Positions 27,055 to 39,539 of a stretch of 64,000 bases of DNA are shown here, piece after piece (the first letter of the stretch is position 1; the number at the start of each line of letters is the position of its first letter). This DNA is from Limnoperna fortunei. Lineage: Eukaryota > Mollusca > Bivalvia > Mytilida > Modiolidae. A model generated the notes under the pieces. It was not told where the DNA came from, searched no databases, and saw nothing but the letters and a program-made list of their open reading frames with translations. Where the stretch lies: assembly GCA_944474755.1 (NCBI GenBank), contig OX104112.1, positions 66,822,433 to 66,886,432 on the forward strand, in the 5' to 3' direction. The position numbers and the translations under genes are program-made.

Positions 27055-27103
27055 ATGGATATAAATATTCCTCTTTACCTGGAAGCTATGAAAATAAGTG
27101 GAG
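27055..27103 (+). CDS. cGLR copy 3, exon 1 (16 codons plus one base)
   Basis: ATG at 27055 opens a 49-nt exon encoding MDINIPLYLEAMKISG and one extra G, followed by donor GTAGAT at 27104. Joining that G to the exon-2 start at 28920 gives GGT TCA and keeps frame through the whole enzyme; total coding length is 2199 nt (733 codons with stop). The peptide is nearly the same in copies 2 and 4, so selection or recent common origin has kept it. No signal peptide is seen. The role of this N-terminal peptide is unknown. Support comes from conservation and frame arithmetic, not from transcripts. Confidence 0.75.
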
Positions 27104-27643
27104 GTAGATAGTTTACATTTATATTTAGATAATTATGAATGTCTAAGATTTGCTAAGTTTTCTGCGTTTTCTGCTGCAACCAGTTGTATATGTGTAACAA
27201 GCCGAGAAGACATGTAAATTATATACTTTTTGCAGCATGTGGTAATTCGAATTCCCATATTTAAATTGTACTAAAAAGTTCATTAATGAAGAGTTTCACC
27301 GAATAGTGTCGCTAAAACAAATTTAACACGTCGAAAGTAGAATGTGATTTTGATACAAACGTCCTATAGTTTGCATGGTACTATTATATCTAATGAATCC
27401 CAACTTATTAATGTCCTTGTTAATTTTCTAAATTACAGTCTTTTTTTTTAAGTTTGACATTACTAGTTACAATCTTCTTCTTTCAACCCACTATATGTAG
27501 AAAGCCTTTTCATGATATTTTTAAAGAAGAGAATAGTTTATTAAAATCATTATTATCCCATGTCATGAAAAAACAATTGCTTACAATTAACAAGTTTTGT
27601 TGTTGACAAAATGACAAAAAGTAGGAAAAATTTTCATTTCAAG

Positions 27644-27761
27644 TATAAAATTAACTATAAGTTAGAATAAATTATGGACCTTTATGACCAACATTTACGG
27701 ACATATTGAAGAGACACAGAACCTATGTATATCGATATTTCGCTTAATGTAGGCAATGAAG
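27644..27761 (+). promoter_or_regulatory. second promoter and alternative exon 1 module inside the intron of copy 3
   Basis: A further copy of the promoter module spans about 27300-27770. It keeps a TATAAAA at 27644-27650 and an ATG at 27725. The exon is 12 nt shorter than its sisters (37 nt, 27725-27761), encodes MYIDISLNVGNE plus one G, has no stop, and ends before GTATTA at 27762. Because 12 nt were lost, phase 1 is kept and it could splice in frame to 28920. It may be an alternative first exon for copy 3 or a decaying leftover. Confidence 0.5.
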
Positions 27762-28919
27762 GTATTACGCTATTAGAACGTGACTCAATTTTTCACCAGT
27801 TGTATAACAAACAGAAAAGACTGACTGACCCGGTCATGTAAATGATAAACACGGAAAGATCAACAGATTCGATGCATGTTTATTTTATACCTTTTCAAAT
27901 GTTGCGATTTTACTTTCATGATTTTTGAAAACTAACAATGTGATTAATTTATAAAAGGATACAAAATATAAAGATGAATACGGATGTTGTGTGTATAAAA
28001 TAGAACTCATTATTTAAAGTTTTTCCTATTGTTGATTCAAATTGATTAAATGAAGTAGAAACATTAAAACAATACTGAACACTTTAAAACATTAACATAT
28101 CGTTACTTGAACTATGTTAATTTAAACCGGTAACCATAGAACCTGCATGCCAAATCATTTACAAAAAGTAATGGTTGCTAATTCCATGTTGTGGCGAAAG
28201 TAAATTTGATATTATGAAATTTATATGGTAGTATGTTACTAATATTTCCTGGATTCATTTGTTATATTTTTAACTTAAACTTTGAGTCACATAAACGAAC
28301 TAAATCGATCAATTATTTATGTCATAAATGTTATCAAGTTCAGGAAGAAATCAAAAATAAATATCTAACATATGAAATTATAAAAAGTGATATATCTTAA
28401 AATACATGATTTGATTTGTAAATATGTTCACAATAACGAAGACAATTTGCTATTGATTGAATTTATTATACTGGTGTATATTGTTTTGTATGGCCATTGA
28501 ACAGAAGTTTACATCATTGACAGCTAAACAATGTACACGTCATTCATAAACTTTTAAAAGTAATTCAAATTATTATCAAGACGTGGCTTGCATAAAGTAC
28601 ATGTAACAACTAATTCAGGTATTAAGTATTTTTATTTACTTGCTATGCATCTGGCAATCTGTTTTGTATAGCGTGCTCTACTGGTTAATAGACATTTTTC
28701 TGATTTTCACTTTACCAAACTTGTTTTAACCAACGATCTGCATTGCTGTGTTGACGTAAGCATGTAATTCCAAGAATAATGTAAGCACAATGACAACCAT
28801 TAAAAAAGACTGAGTAGTTCCGTTTACTTTGTGCAATAAGCAACATTATATTGCAAAAACTACACAGAACAATGTTTTACTATTGTTTATTATTTTAAAA
28901 AAAGAAGTTTTATTTTTAG

Positions 28920-31069
28920 GTTCAAAAACGTCGATCATGAATGCCTTGTTAAGAATGTCTTGTAAGATTTATAAGACAATGAACAATCTAATTGGTAATG
29001 AGGAGATAATACAAACTAGAAGACTACTTCAACATAGTACTTTTAAACCATGTGCGAAGATTGGAATGCACCCAATTCCTAGCGGAAGCAAGGCAGAAGG
29101 GTTAGATTTAATTGGGAGTGACGTAGATATAATGCTTCCTTTGGATTTCTTACGAGTTTACACTTCGGATTTTCCTAATATTGTTCCGGATAACCAAGAA
29201 ATATTATTATATGCAAAAACACGTGATACAACTGTGCAACCTGGATATGTTATTATGAAAGGATTTAACTGTTATAGCAGAAAATATATAGGTATTTTGA
29301 AAAGTTCAGACTTTATGTCAAAATATTTGATCCCTTTGTTTACTCCTATTTTTAAGCTAATGAATTTCCAGAGGCATGGACCCTGTTTATCAGCATATGG
29401 AAATGAAGCCGAAATGGACTTAGCTGTCTGTTTGCCTTCATATGAGTGGCCTTTAGTGGCAGAAGAATGGCCTTTACGCAAAAGAGTGCAAAACTGGCCC
29501 CATCAGGACTTGATTCAAACAATAGTAAAAGAAGGATGTCATTTCGTTCCAATTGGATATGAAGCAAATAGTGATAATGATACAGACTGGAGAATATCAT
29601 TTTCCAAAGCAGAGAAGAGACTTGTATTTTCTTTCAATCATGTACAAATGTTGATATATGGTTTACTCAAATTATTTTTGAAAGAAGTCATCAACACTGA
29701 GTCGTCAGTAAATGGTTTGTTGTGCTCTTATTTTATGAAAACCATTTTATTTTGGACAATAGAGGAGAGTCCATCTACATTATGGGTGCCTAACAACTAT
29801 ATGCTGTGCTTTTGGGAATGCTTTATAAGATTAATTTCTTGTGTTGAAAACAAATTCTGTCCGCATTTTTTCATAAAACATGCTAATCTCTTTAAAAAGA
29901 AGATCACAGATGATTCAAGGAAACGATTATTAGAAGTATTACAACCACTGAAAAATATGGGAATAAACTGTTTATACAGAAGTAAAACGCTTCAGATCAT
30001 GTCTACAAGGGCGAAGAAAACAGGTGCTGCACACATACAGAGGCAACTTGATATCATTCGTATGAACGAGGTTTGTCATCACAGTTATAATATAGGATTG
30101 TGTTATGGAATGGGAAAAATCTCAAATGCGTACTATGATCCGTTTGTAGTGTTTTTAGGTAGAAAACTTAGGTCTTCGATGACAGGTAAAACTGTTATCC
30201 GCGAACTTTATCCTATAGCTCAACAACAAATGTGGCAAAATATCTGCCATTTGATCGACTTTTCCAAGTGTAAAGACAACAAATATTTTTATATGCTTCA
30301 CAAATTATTTCTTCACTTTTTAATAGCCGGTTGTAAGACTGATGCTATCGCCGGTAAGCTTCTACTAGCTGCCTGGCTATACAAAACAAAAAAGTATGAA
30401 CAATGCCTTTTTGTGGTCGAACAGACCCTGGAAAACATGAAAAAAGCGCTTTACTACAACAAAGGAGTGGTTATGTGCCTGCAGTCCGACTCTGAAATTG
30501 AAAAGCAAAGCAGTGGTCTCAATATTTCATTTGCCGATAAAATCAGATTGTTTCTCATTTCGGATGTATTTTTTCCTTTGGAATCAGAATTATTACCGGA
30601 TGAATTAAAAACCCCTCTATTAGATTTTAAAAGAAAATATGCATGCTATTTTCCTCCAATGTTGATTCAACCTGATTTATTTGGACACTTTTTGAGAGTG
30701 TTATGTTACCACAAACTCGAAGAGAAAACACAAACACTATGTGCTATCAATAATATTAAACAATTAGGACCGATTCTTCCTAATGATCCTTTATTTGCAA
30801 ATGCATACAAATGTCAACACTTCATAATTGTTGCATCACTTAGAAATATTGTAGATGTGGGTAATAACCAAAGTTCAACATTTCTTGATATAAACCAAAC
30901 AGAAAGCGAGATCCAGAACGAAATTAGAAAATTGCTAAAAATTGCAAAGCCCTACTCAGATGCTTTAAGAATGGCTATAGACAAATATGACAGTTTAGGA
31001 TTTTTGTCAGATAAAGAGTGTCAGGACATGAGAAACCTGTTATCGTCAGCGTATCTGACAAATGGTTAA
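28920..31069 (+). CDS. cGLR copy 3, intact Mab-21/cGAS-like nucleotidyltransferase (exon 2)
   Basis: With exon 1 the product is 732 aa. A longer upstream extension of the open frame (to 28829) is intron sequence; the acceptor TTTTTAG ends at 28919, and the first ATG inside exon 2 is at 28937. Numbering on the spliced protein: GS of the nucleotidyltransferase loop at 72-73, acidic pair D84 and D86 (GSDVDIML), third acidic residue D183 (EMDLAVCL), and the Mab-21 C-terminal block WRISFSKAEKRL from 240. The second half (about 340-732) is helical and TPR-like, with AGKLLLAAWLYKTKKYEQCL and FLRVLCYHKL blocks. All three metal-binding acids are present, so catalysis is plausible. No cGAS-type zinc ribbon is seen. 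Family members sense nucleic acids in the cytosol and make cyclic dinucleotides; ligand and product here are unknown. Confidence 0.93.
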
Positions 31070-31130
31070 TTTTACAAAAGTCTGTCATTCCTTAAAAAGT
31101 AACGGCATTTGTTCTTATTAGTCAGCTTTT

Positions 31131-31136
31131 AATAAA
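31131..31136 (+). terminator. polyadenylation signal of copy 3
   Basis: AATAAA lies 62 nt after the stop codon of copy 3 and is followed by GT/T-rich sequence, as expected for a cleavage site. Confidence 0.6.
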
Positions 31137-31149
31137 CATGCTACAGTTT

Positions 31150-32120
31150 TGGTTGTTTGCCGTGTTTGATTTTTTTCAACTTTGTTTATGATGTGTATAT
31201 GTTTACAAACGATAAATCGATTCAAATTAGCTCAGCAAGTTTTTAAGCCATGTTTTAAAGCAGTTCGTTGAATACTCTTTGTTAGTTAGTATTGTTTGTA
31301 AAAATTGTGTTATGTTGGTAATAAATGCATCTTGATGAAAACGGTATAATGTAATACATGTTTCATGTTTGATGTAATGAATTTATTGTTAAAATAATGG
31401 TTTTGGTTGCGTTCTTAAAGTTACAATTCTATTATGTAATGCGCGTGTAGTTTTCATTCTATTATATAATTTAGCAGGTGTCTAAAATTAAGTTATCAGT
31501 AGGTTATGTAATGTGTCCACATACAGTAAAGAGACAAGTTTGTAATTTGTAATTTTTATACTAATTATCTTTGTTTTATTTAATACGGGCTGGTAGACAG
31601 GTAAGCCAGCTGTAGTCAAGGTTGTTCATTGCATAATCAGTCAGTTATTCGGATGCTGATTGGTCAGTTAATTTACTGTAAAATAAGTGTAAGGTTCATG
31701 TTTTGAATACTAATACAGATCAAGCTATGTTTATTATTATACCCAGATAATAGCTATTTTAACGTACAGAACGTATAGAAATTCACATTTAATTGGTATT
31801 AAATAGGCAGTTATATATCAAAATATAAAAACAAAAAACCAATTGAATTTCCTGTATATTCCATTAGAAGGTAAAACGATGCAATCTAGAAAAGAATATT
31901 TAAAAAACATGTATGATTATATGTACAGGCTACACTGATCGGTGAAAAGATGTTTTATATTTACAAAACTGATAAAAATTCAATCATAATATCAGACAAA
32001 TAGTACTTAAAGTACATTTTATTTCTAACCTTTAACTGTACACAAATGATAGAAAAATAATACAACATTAAAAACAAGTTTAGGATAACAAATGGCATTA
32101 AAAATGGGCATCTAATGCAA
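31150..32120. other. no gene seen
   Basis: AT-rich sequence downstream of copy 3 with no supportable feature. Confidence 0.45.
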
Positions 32121-32129
32121 ATTTTCCTT

Positions 32130-32615
32130 ACTCAAAAACAACAAAAGGGTTGTGATTAAACATTGAATTTTGTCTTAACTTTTTAGTACTTAACATGTTT
32201 TAACAAAATCTGTTAAAGTGTTATCTAGTTATTATTTGAAAACCTTCAACAGTGGACAAAAATTAGAATTAGCCCAAGTTAAAAACTACAAATAATTGGA
32301 TTATACTGAAATTAAACTTAATCTTCATTTTAGAAGTATTTAACAGCTGTGCATAATCTATACTAAATCCACGCGTTTTAAGTAATCGTCTAGAAAGCAC
32401 AAATTTATTACCAAAAATATTTGAAGTTGGCTTAGGTCTCGAAAAAACAAATTGGATTGTGCTTAAAATTGAATTGATCTTCATTTTATAGTACTTAACT
32501 GATGTGCAAAGTTTAAACAAAATATGTTTTCATGTTATCATTTGGAAACCACCGAGGCACAGATGAACAGACAGAAACTCGTATCGATACGGAGGGTATC
32601 ACATAATACCCCACC
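32130..32615 (-). repeat. diverged internal repeat, about 190-bp unit, up to three copies
   Basis: Blocks such as ATTGAATTGATCTTCATTTT, AGTACTTAAC and TGTGCAAAGTTTAAACAAAAT recur at about 32160, 32310 and 32470, each followed by a GTTATCATTTGGAAAC-like end. This resembles a degenerate satellite or interspersed repeat. Orientation is arbitrary. Confidence 0.5.
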
Positions 32616-32619
32616 ACTT

Positions 32620-34850
32620 TGTCGTTATGACTATTGAAATCTATCTAATAGAAAAAAACATGAAAATCTTCAATCCTGCGATAGATAGTTGTTGTAAATT
32701 TTAGTATACAATTTTTGCATTATTTAGTAAAGGTTTATTTCGGATAATCGTTTTTGTCATGTATAAACAGTTTAATTGTAACCTTATCATTATTGTTGAA
32801 TTAAAACAAATAATAATAAGATAAACACAACATAGAGTGGCTTCGGAATAGCTTACTTCTAGACAAATTTATATGTTGTAAGCAAGCGCGAAAGAACCTA
32901 GGGTCTTAGATATTTTTCACCTCCTGTGGGTCTAAGGGATGTTTTTCGCGCCTTAGATGAGCCTCGTCTCTTTGATGTTGAATGCATGTAATTTACCTGA
33001 GTAATGACTTCAAGGCAAAGTGTTTAGTAAACATATCTCTTTACAACATCAGCAGACTTGTCTATTCAGCCATTTATAACGATTGACATTTATTGTATAG
33101 AATCATAAGCATTAGTATGTTTTTGATTGATTGCGATTAATTCGATTGTATGCCACTGACACTATTTAGAAGTACACATTATAATACATGTATATTAAAA
33201 ACGTGCATGGTTTATGAGTATTTTATCATTTGAAATGATAAAGTCGATGATAAAACTGACAAAATTTATATAACGCATAGATTAATATTAGTTGCAAAAG
33301 TATAATCCAGCATTTGCTTAGTTAGAGGAAAGAGGCACTGAAAGGTTTTATATAACATTGTTGTTATACATGTACATGAGGATGTACATGTTAAAATTAT
33401 TTGCCTGTATTACTGAAAAAAATGTTTCTTTGACATATAGATCATTTGTCACTTGTACATTGATATTTTTAATCTGATGGACCTGTACAAGTTTTACATA
33501 CGCAAGGCAAAAGAAAATGGCCAAAATTATCACAGACACTGTCATATAATTTTGTGCTTTACTTATGCAAACAATTTCTAAGTAACTGTATGAATAGTAC
33601 AAATCTATGGTTTCGGGTGATCTTTACGTAATACGTTTGTTTCCTACAAAATTACACAAGTGGTTCTGGCAAAAATGAAAAAAAACAGCGTAGCTTAATT
33701 GTCAGAAACATATATTTCTTTAGGGTTAGCATCGACCTTAATCTTTTTTGTAAATCCTGTTTTTGCTACACGAATTGAAATGTTAATGAAAAGAAAACCT
33801 TTTACAATAAAGCTGCATTGCACTTTTGATTTTTAATATCTTAAATGGAATATCAGGTTTGCAGACTGCACATAAAGCAAAAATGTTTGTCTGTAAATAC
33901 AGAATGGGTGCTGTTGAGAACTTTTAAAAAATGTTAGTTAAAATCACAAATCTCATATTGTGCATTTGCATATTTTCCGGATTTCTGATAATGCTTTAGT
34001 ACCTAAATAAGTCATGATGTAAAAACAAATTCTTTAAAACTAGAAATCGTCCAATTTCGACATTTATTTCCCATATCAGTCCAGTCTACTTACGAATATA
34101 GTTCTTATGTATTTGCGGAAGTGTAAAAAATCGTCCATCTATGACCTTATGTGTTCATTAAAGCTTACAAGTCTGAAGAGCTCGCTTTATACGCAAGTGC
34201 ACTAACTGGTGATTAGTAAAACATTCAACTTGTAAAAGGTCGTATTTTACGTTTTTTCTGATAGTGTTATCTTTAAATTATACAGAAAACTAAATTAAAT
34301 TAGAATACGGTTGGCTTGCTACCCTTTCTCACAAAATATTGTAAATAATTGACAGTGTTCATTACAAAGGAAATATTTTCGCAAAAGATACATATTTTGC
34401 TTTTCGTGTATTCAGCATTCTAAATAGTACACTGTAGGGTATCATGTTGATTAATGTATTGTTATCTGTTCAAATCTTAAGTAGACGATTAAATTTAGAG
34501 ATTGAAGATAGCCAACAGCTAATACTGTTTATGAAGAAATTATCATACTCCATACCTTATTCAAAAACAAACAAATTATCCTAACTTTATTTCTTAAAAA
34601 TTTACTTGGACATAATGAATAATGTCTTTTAATGCGTGACATTTTGAGTGTGTAACACAAAATTCTTCCGTGAATTGTTTTCTTAAACTATCCTTTTTTC
34701 ATTTAAAATGAAATCAAATCAAAGTAAAAAAATCGAAAGCCGTAGCACAGTGACAATATCCAGGTTGAGACCAAGACACACGTCAAAAAGACATCACATA
34801 AAAAAGATTTTAAAATGAACAACAACAAAAAGAAATGATTAATTGAGCGT
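32620..34850. other. no gene seen; one imperfect hairpin near 32886-32975
   Basis: The hairpin arms start GCGCGAAAGAA and end TTTTTCGCGC and also carry TCTTAGA/TCTAAGG. The rest is AT-rich sequence without a supportable feature. Confidence 0.35.
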
Positions 34851-34857
34851 TTGAATA

Positions 34858-35032
34858 GTGTTTACTGCCGTTTTCAACAATTTTTCCAGATATATTATGG
34901 CGTCCAGGTTTTAAAATGGAAACCGAAGTGCCCCCCCAAAAAATCCCTACCTGTGTTAAAAAATGTAAATTAAGATTGTTTGAAGTAGTGTACACCCTGA
35001 CCGCAGTGAGACTCGAACGCGAAAAAAATAAG
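34858..35032 (-). repeat. SINE body fragment
   Basis: On the - strand it matches the body of the SINE at 54584-54834 (ACTCGAACG box-B-like end, GTGTACACCCTG in + orientation, and GGCGTCCAG near the tail). The box A side is missing. Confidence 0.65.
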
Positions 35033-35629
35033 TAACCTGAACCAAATGAAAACACAGATCTCTGCAGCTCTGGACAACTATTTGAGTCTATTCTGGGAAA
35101 AAATCAATGTAAGACGCTGACTTGATTGCATCCTTTTCTGACGCTCACTAGGGTAAATAAACTGATTACAAAGTGGTTTGTCTTTATCTATATTTATATC
35201 TTTTAGCTGCATATAAAATGTCATCAAAGATAAACTTGATATGAGGGATAGAACATTATATTATATGTGTGACAAAATCGACCACACCATATTCAATGGC
35301 ATAAACAGCAATTTTCTGGCTTTGATTTCTCTTTCCATGTTACTTCGAAGAATGTGTTGATGTGTGAATTTTAAAATATTCTCGTGTTCAATTATTTTAT
35401 TGTTTTATGTAAGATATCACAATGTATATTTATAGTTAATTAAATAATGATTTTAACACAACAAATCGAAACACAAATCATTAATTAATTTAAATGTTCA
35501 AAACAAAAGTAATATTTACGTAATTAATGAATGAATGAATTTATTTATCTATTTAAGGTTTAGTACACTTTTTAGACACTAGAGCTGTTGACAAATTAAA
35601 TATAAGGTGAATGTATTATGAAAGAGTTA

Positions 35630-36680
35630 GGTACAGCAAAATGCTGTGAAACTGTTTATTCACGAAGAAATAATAATTATATGTGTATTCTTAAAAATTC
35701 TGCTTACTTTGGGACAGTTTAAAATCAAGATCAATATCTTAAATTTCATCTCTTAGAACCTTTGGTTTTTCAACTATTTATACCATCTTGTTTCACGAGA
35801 AAATAAAATCACGTCTTGAAGAAATAAAACATAAAGCCTTAGCTTCCACATATGCCTACAGATTTGTAGTTTTACGTTTCAACAATAAGTATTTTTCTGC
35901 AAAAGAACTACAGGCAAATTATGCTGCATCGAGGAACAGATTTATAGAATGCTAGATTTTCTAATTTTTTGTGAATCATGTGTTTTTCAGCAGGCGATCG
36001 GAATTCCACTGGAAACAAACTGTGCCCAGCTCTTTGTTTCCGATTTGTTTCTGTATTCTTATAAAACGGAATATCTTTAACGTCTTATTAAATATAGGAA
36101 CGTAACAAACGCTAGGTCCTTTAATTTTAAATATAGATACATTGACGATGTCCTTTCAAATAACAACCCTTAGTTTGCTGAGTGTCTTCCGTTAATATAG
36201 ATTCAGTACTGAAAATTAAAGAAACCACAGAAACAGCTTCATCTACATCTTATTTTGATTTACACATGAAATGACACCAATGGTCATCTCAGCACAAGAA
36301 TTTTAGATACACAACGCGACTTTTAATATCAAAATTATAAATGTTACTAATCTATGCAGCAATATTCCAGCCTCTAGTGCAAACGGTTATTTCTCAATTG
36401 ATCAGATATGCAAGAGCTTGCAATTAGTATAATAGTATAATATAATTGCAGACGTCACCAATTTCTTCGGGTTAAACGTAAGGTTACAAGAAAAAACTAC
36501 TCGTCTGCGCCTTTAATAAATTTAACTAATCATCAGTAATGATTAATGGACACACCTATTACACCAGTGAAACCCAACCATTTTCATCAACAAGCCATCT
36601 CAGATACTACAGTAATGGATCCGCGAGGATTGGCATGTCAAATAACATGATTTTAACCCACCATATCTTTTGAAATGCCT
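35630..36680 (+). mobile_element. reverse transcriptase relic (plus strand), inverted partner of 24660-25790
   Basis: Shares with the - strand relic the segments CTGTGAAACTGTTTATTC, CTTCCACATATGCCTACA and the 3' ends around AAACCAACC and AAATGCCTGT. Translated blocks are QAIGIPLETNCAQLF (normally GTNCAPL), YIDDVLSNNNP at about 36138, and FSIDQICKS from a shifted SQLIRYARAC block at 36395. Stops are frequent. It abuts the start of the duplicated block at 36810. Confidence 0.8.
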
Positions 36681-36809
36681 GTATTGTCAGAACCATTGTT
36701 GAAGTTGAAAACGCAAGAAAATGCAGAAAAATATTTATTATTAGGAAGATAGACCGGTAGTTAGACTGGCCTGACCACTAGTCAATTCCGACATTCAATA
36801 CATAGTCGA

Positions 36810-37935
36810 TTCCTCGCTGTTTTAAAATAAATTAGTTGAAATCGCTTAAAAGTTTGTAATGAAAACTTATTTTAACAACAAAATTTATATTTCCTTTAAG
36901 GAGAACTATTACCAGGTATAGTTTTATGGGCTATTTCCAGCATAACAGTTCTTTGTTTTCCATCGCGTTTTCCAAGATTGACTTATATAAATATAAATGT
37001 ATATGATTTACATTTGTGATGTTTTTGCAAAGTGAGAATAATTTCTCTTTTACTTTTAATGCGGTTCAACGACATTTATCATTACTTTATCTTGACGTTT
37101 ATCATTTTTTATATTATATGATTTCAACATTTATTCTATTCTCAAGCGGCACCTCTGAATATAGCAATTTCATTTGTTTTTCAACACTCTACGTAATATA
37201 AACCTGCATGCAAGTCAAGATATCTCATGTTGATATGCATTCTATGAGCCTAATACATGATTGAAAGTACGGATAACAGATTTTAAGTTACTACATTTAG
37301 GCTGCATTAAGTAACGATAACTCATATAATTTTTTTATTTTACTTTTATATTAGAGAAAACCCGGATAGTAGTACAACGTCTTGTATGTTTTCAGTGATA
37401 CATTGTAATCTCACAACCTTGGGTTTTTAATATGACATTATATTATTATTGACTCACGTTAAAGTAATACTATGTTTATTGGTTTGCACCATCAAAAACG
37501 ACTTGAATGACATTATCCTGTTGTCAAATGCAATACCATAAGATCTAATCCAGTACAATGTACTATAGTATGGTGCACGGTATTAGTGTCTACCTTTTAC
37601 AGTACACGTCCTCTTTGTTTTTAGGTAACTGCTAATTCTGGTTTTTTTCATGCAGAATATACTACTGCAATGCATTTGCAGTAATGTACGTTCTAAAGTG
37701 AAGTAATGAGCTAGTTACCAAACGTTCGAAAACTAAGAAACAGTATCGTAATCACGCAAGGTTTTATAAACAAGGCGTCACAAAAAGTGTATAGAATTTT
37801 TTATTGAATAAGACCAACATAGGTAAAAATAAAGATATCTGTAGAAGTAAATGTTTAATGTTGTAGGTAATTTAAATAAGTAGGTAAATACCTCCAAAAT
37901 TATTTAATAATGCAATTATGTATGTGTCCTATTAA
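36810..37935. repeat. segmental duplication copy B, left part
   Basis: Aligns with 8530-9430 and breaks off after the shared GCAATTATGTATGTGTCCTATTAA. Similarity resumes at about 43575. The intervening 5.6 kb is therefore an insertion relative to copy A. Confidence 0.82.
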
Positions 37936-38589
37936 TTTTTAATTGTATTGCATGTATTATCTATTTACATTCACATATTTAAAGTATCGTTCTACATATG
38001 CTCAATGCTAAATAGATGTAAATCGATAAATTGATGTACAACCCGTTTCTGTATGAATCAATTCCAGTAAAAAATGAAAAGCAAAAATCAAAGACTTTTA
38101 AGATCACTTCATGTAAGAAGCAAATGGAGCTATGTTTGGTATAAAAGCATCACAAGTTTGTTGAAATTGCATTTATTTTAAATGCAGACAAACAGATAAA
38201 AATTAAATACAGAACACAAAAATGGTATAAAGGTTATAAAAATGCATAAACAACAAATTATAAATCTCATAAAAACCAAAAAAAAACACGAAATGTCATA
38301 TTTAGATTATTTGGCTTTGTACCGAGCACTCAACATAAACAATATAAAGCAAAACATAGTCTTTACACACAAAAAATCTTTACAGTATCTACAACAGACA
38401 GAATACAAATGCCACACCTTAAACATGAGTATTCTCTGAAAAAGCACAAATAACTCGTGAGGGAAACAAAAACTGTAATTTATCAAAACACTAAGTGCAT
38501 TAAAAAGCTTCTTCAGACAGTAGTTTCACACTTAAATCTTAATGTTTTATCTGCCTCAGACAGTAAAAAAACATTAACAATTCACATCA

Positions 38590-39075
38590 GGAAGCATGTC
38601 AATTCGAACATACGGAAGATAAGAATCCAAATGCTAACGACCATATCTTTTATTCTACTTTCCGAAATACATAGCATATGTGAATGTGTGGCTGCACTAA
38701 TTCTGAAGCAGTGTTATTTGCATAATTTTGTATCATAGTTGGAAAAATGTAATGCTGCTTTTAGAACTGAAAAAAATTCTGTATGTTTAATAAGAATTAA
38801 ATCTCTATAGAAAAATAAATTGCCTGAACTTTTACCTCGGACAGCTTAATACTGAATTAGGTGTTTAACCGGACAAGTTTCAACATCATCCTGACTGAAA
38901 ATATAAAGTGACACTGGATGTTTGGTTGCGTTGTGTTTGACATTGACCATTCTTAAAATAAGCAGAGTTACATCCTCAATTGTAAGTAAATAAGGGTTGC
39001 TTTTGGAACGAACTGTAATTTCTCCAATTTGCAAAAAGGCATTAAAAGCCTTTAAAAACATGGCAGCCATTAATT
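38590..39075 (-). pseudogene. tyrosine recombinase (YR) domain of the retroelement, broken
   Basis: The start reads AMFLKAFNAFLQIGEITVRS, followed by VKHN and CPVKHLIQY as in YR integrases of this group. The box-II HxxR is visible as HCFRISAATHSHMLCIS at about 38714-38660, then IKDM before the region that should hold the catalytic Tyr. The box-I Arg usually seen in the FLR-GE context is Gln here. Frames shift after 38846, so the protein is not expressible. YR would insert the DNA copy by site-specific recombination. Confidence 0.75.
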
Positions 39076-39539
39076 TTTGTTGATAAGGAAGAACATACGC
39101 AAAGTAAAGCAGAAACCAAGTGTTTCAAAATCTCTAGTGTGATAGTTTTTCTCAAAGCAGGGCCTGTCGATAATCGCCGAGCACCAGACAAGCATTTTTA
39201 AACCAAAAATTGAGAAGTATAATCAGAGATTCCTTTTAGCTAAAACAAGTAGGAAAGTCCCCAAATATATGATGTTATCGTATTTGGTGATCTGCTTTCC
39301 TTATAAATCTAATAACTAAGTAGAAGTTTAAGCTAGAGTTTCAAGAGGTTGTCTGGAACTATTGTCAGGTTTTTGTCCATATGAGGTGCTATTTCCTGAA
39401 AAAAACGAGAAAGCAAGTCAGGTAAAATATTATAGTTACCCGGAATATGTTCAGCTCGCATTAAAATGTTTTTAGCATGCAGGCTACCAGAAGCCAACGA
39501 ATCAACAACATGACATCTGATTCTTTAGAAAACGGCTTG

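Noticed and set aside
28829..28919. 30-residue N-terminal extension of copy 3
   Set aside because: It has no ATG, ends at a splice acceptor, and is not conserved with copy 4; the micro-exon model fits better.
29272..29600. two - strand frames
   Set aside because: Shadows of the intact copy 3 coding exon; same reasoning for 50013-50563 opposite copy 4.
38242..38738. two + strand frames
   Set aside because: The first has no family match and the second is opposite the YR domain, whose - strand shows the HxxR block.
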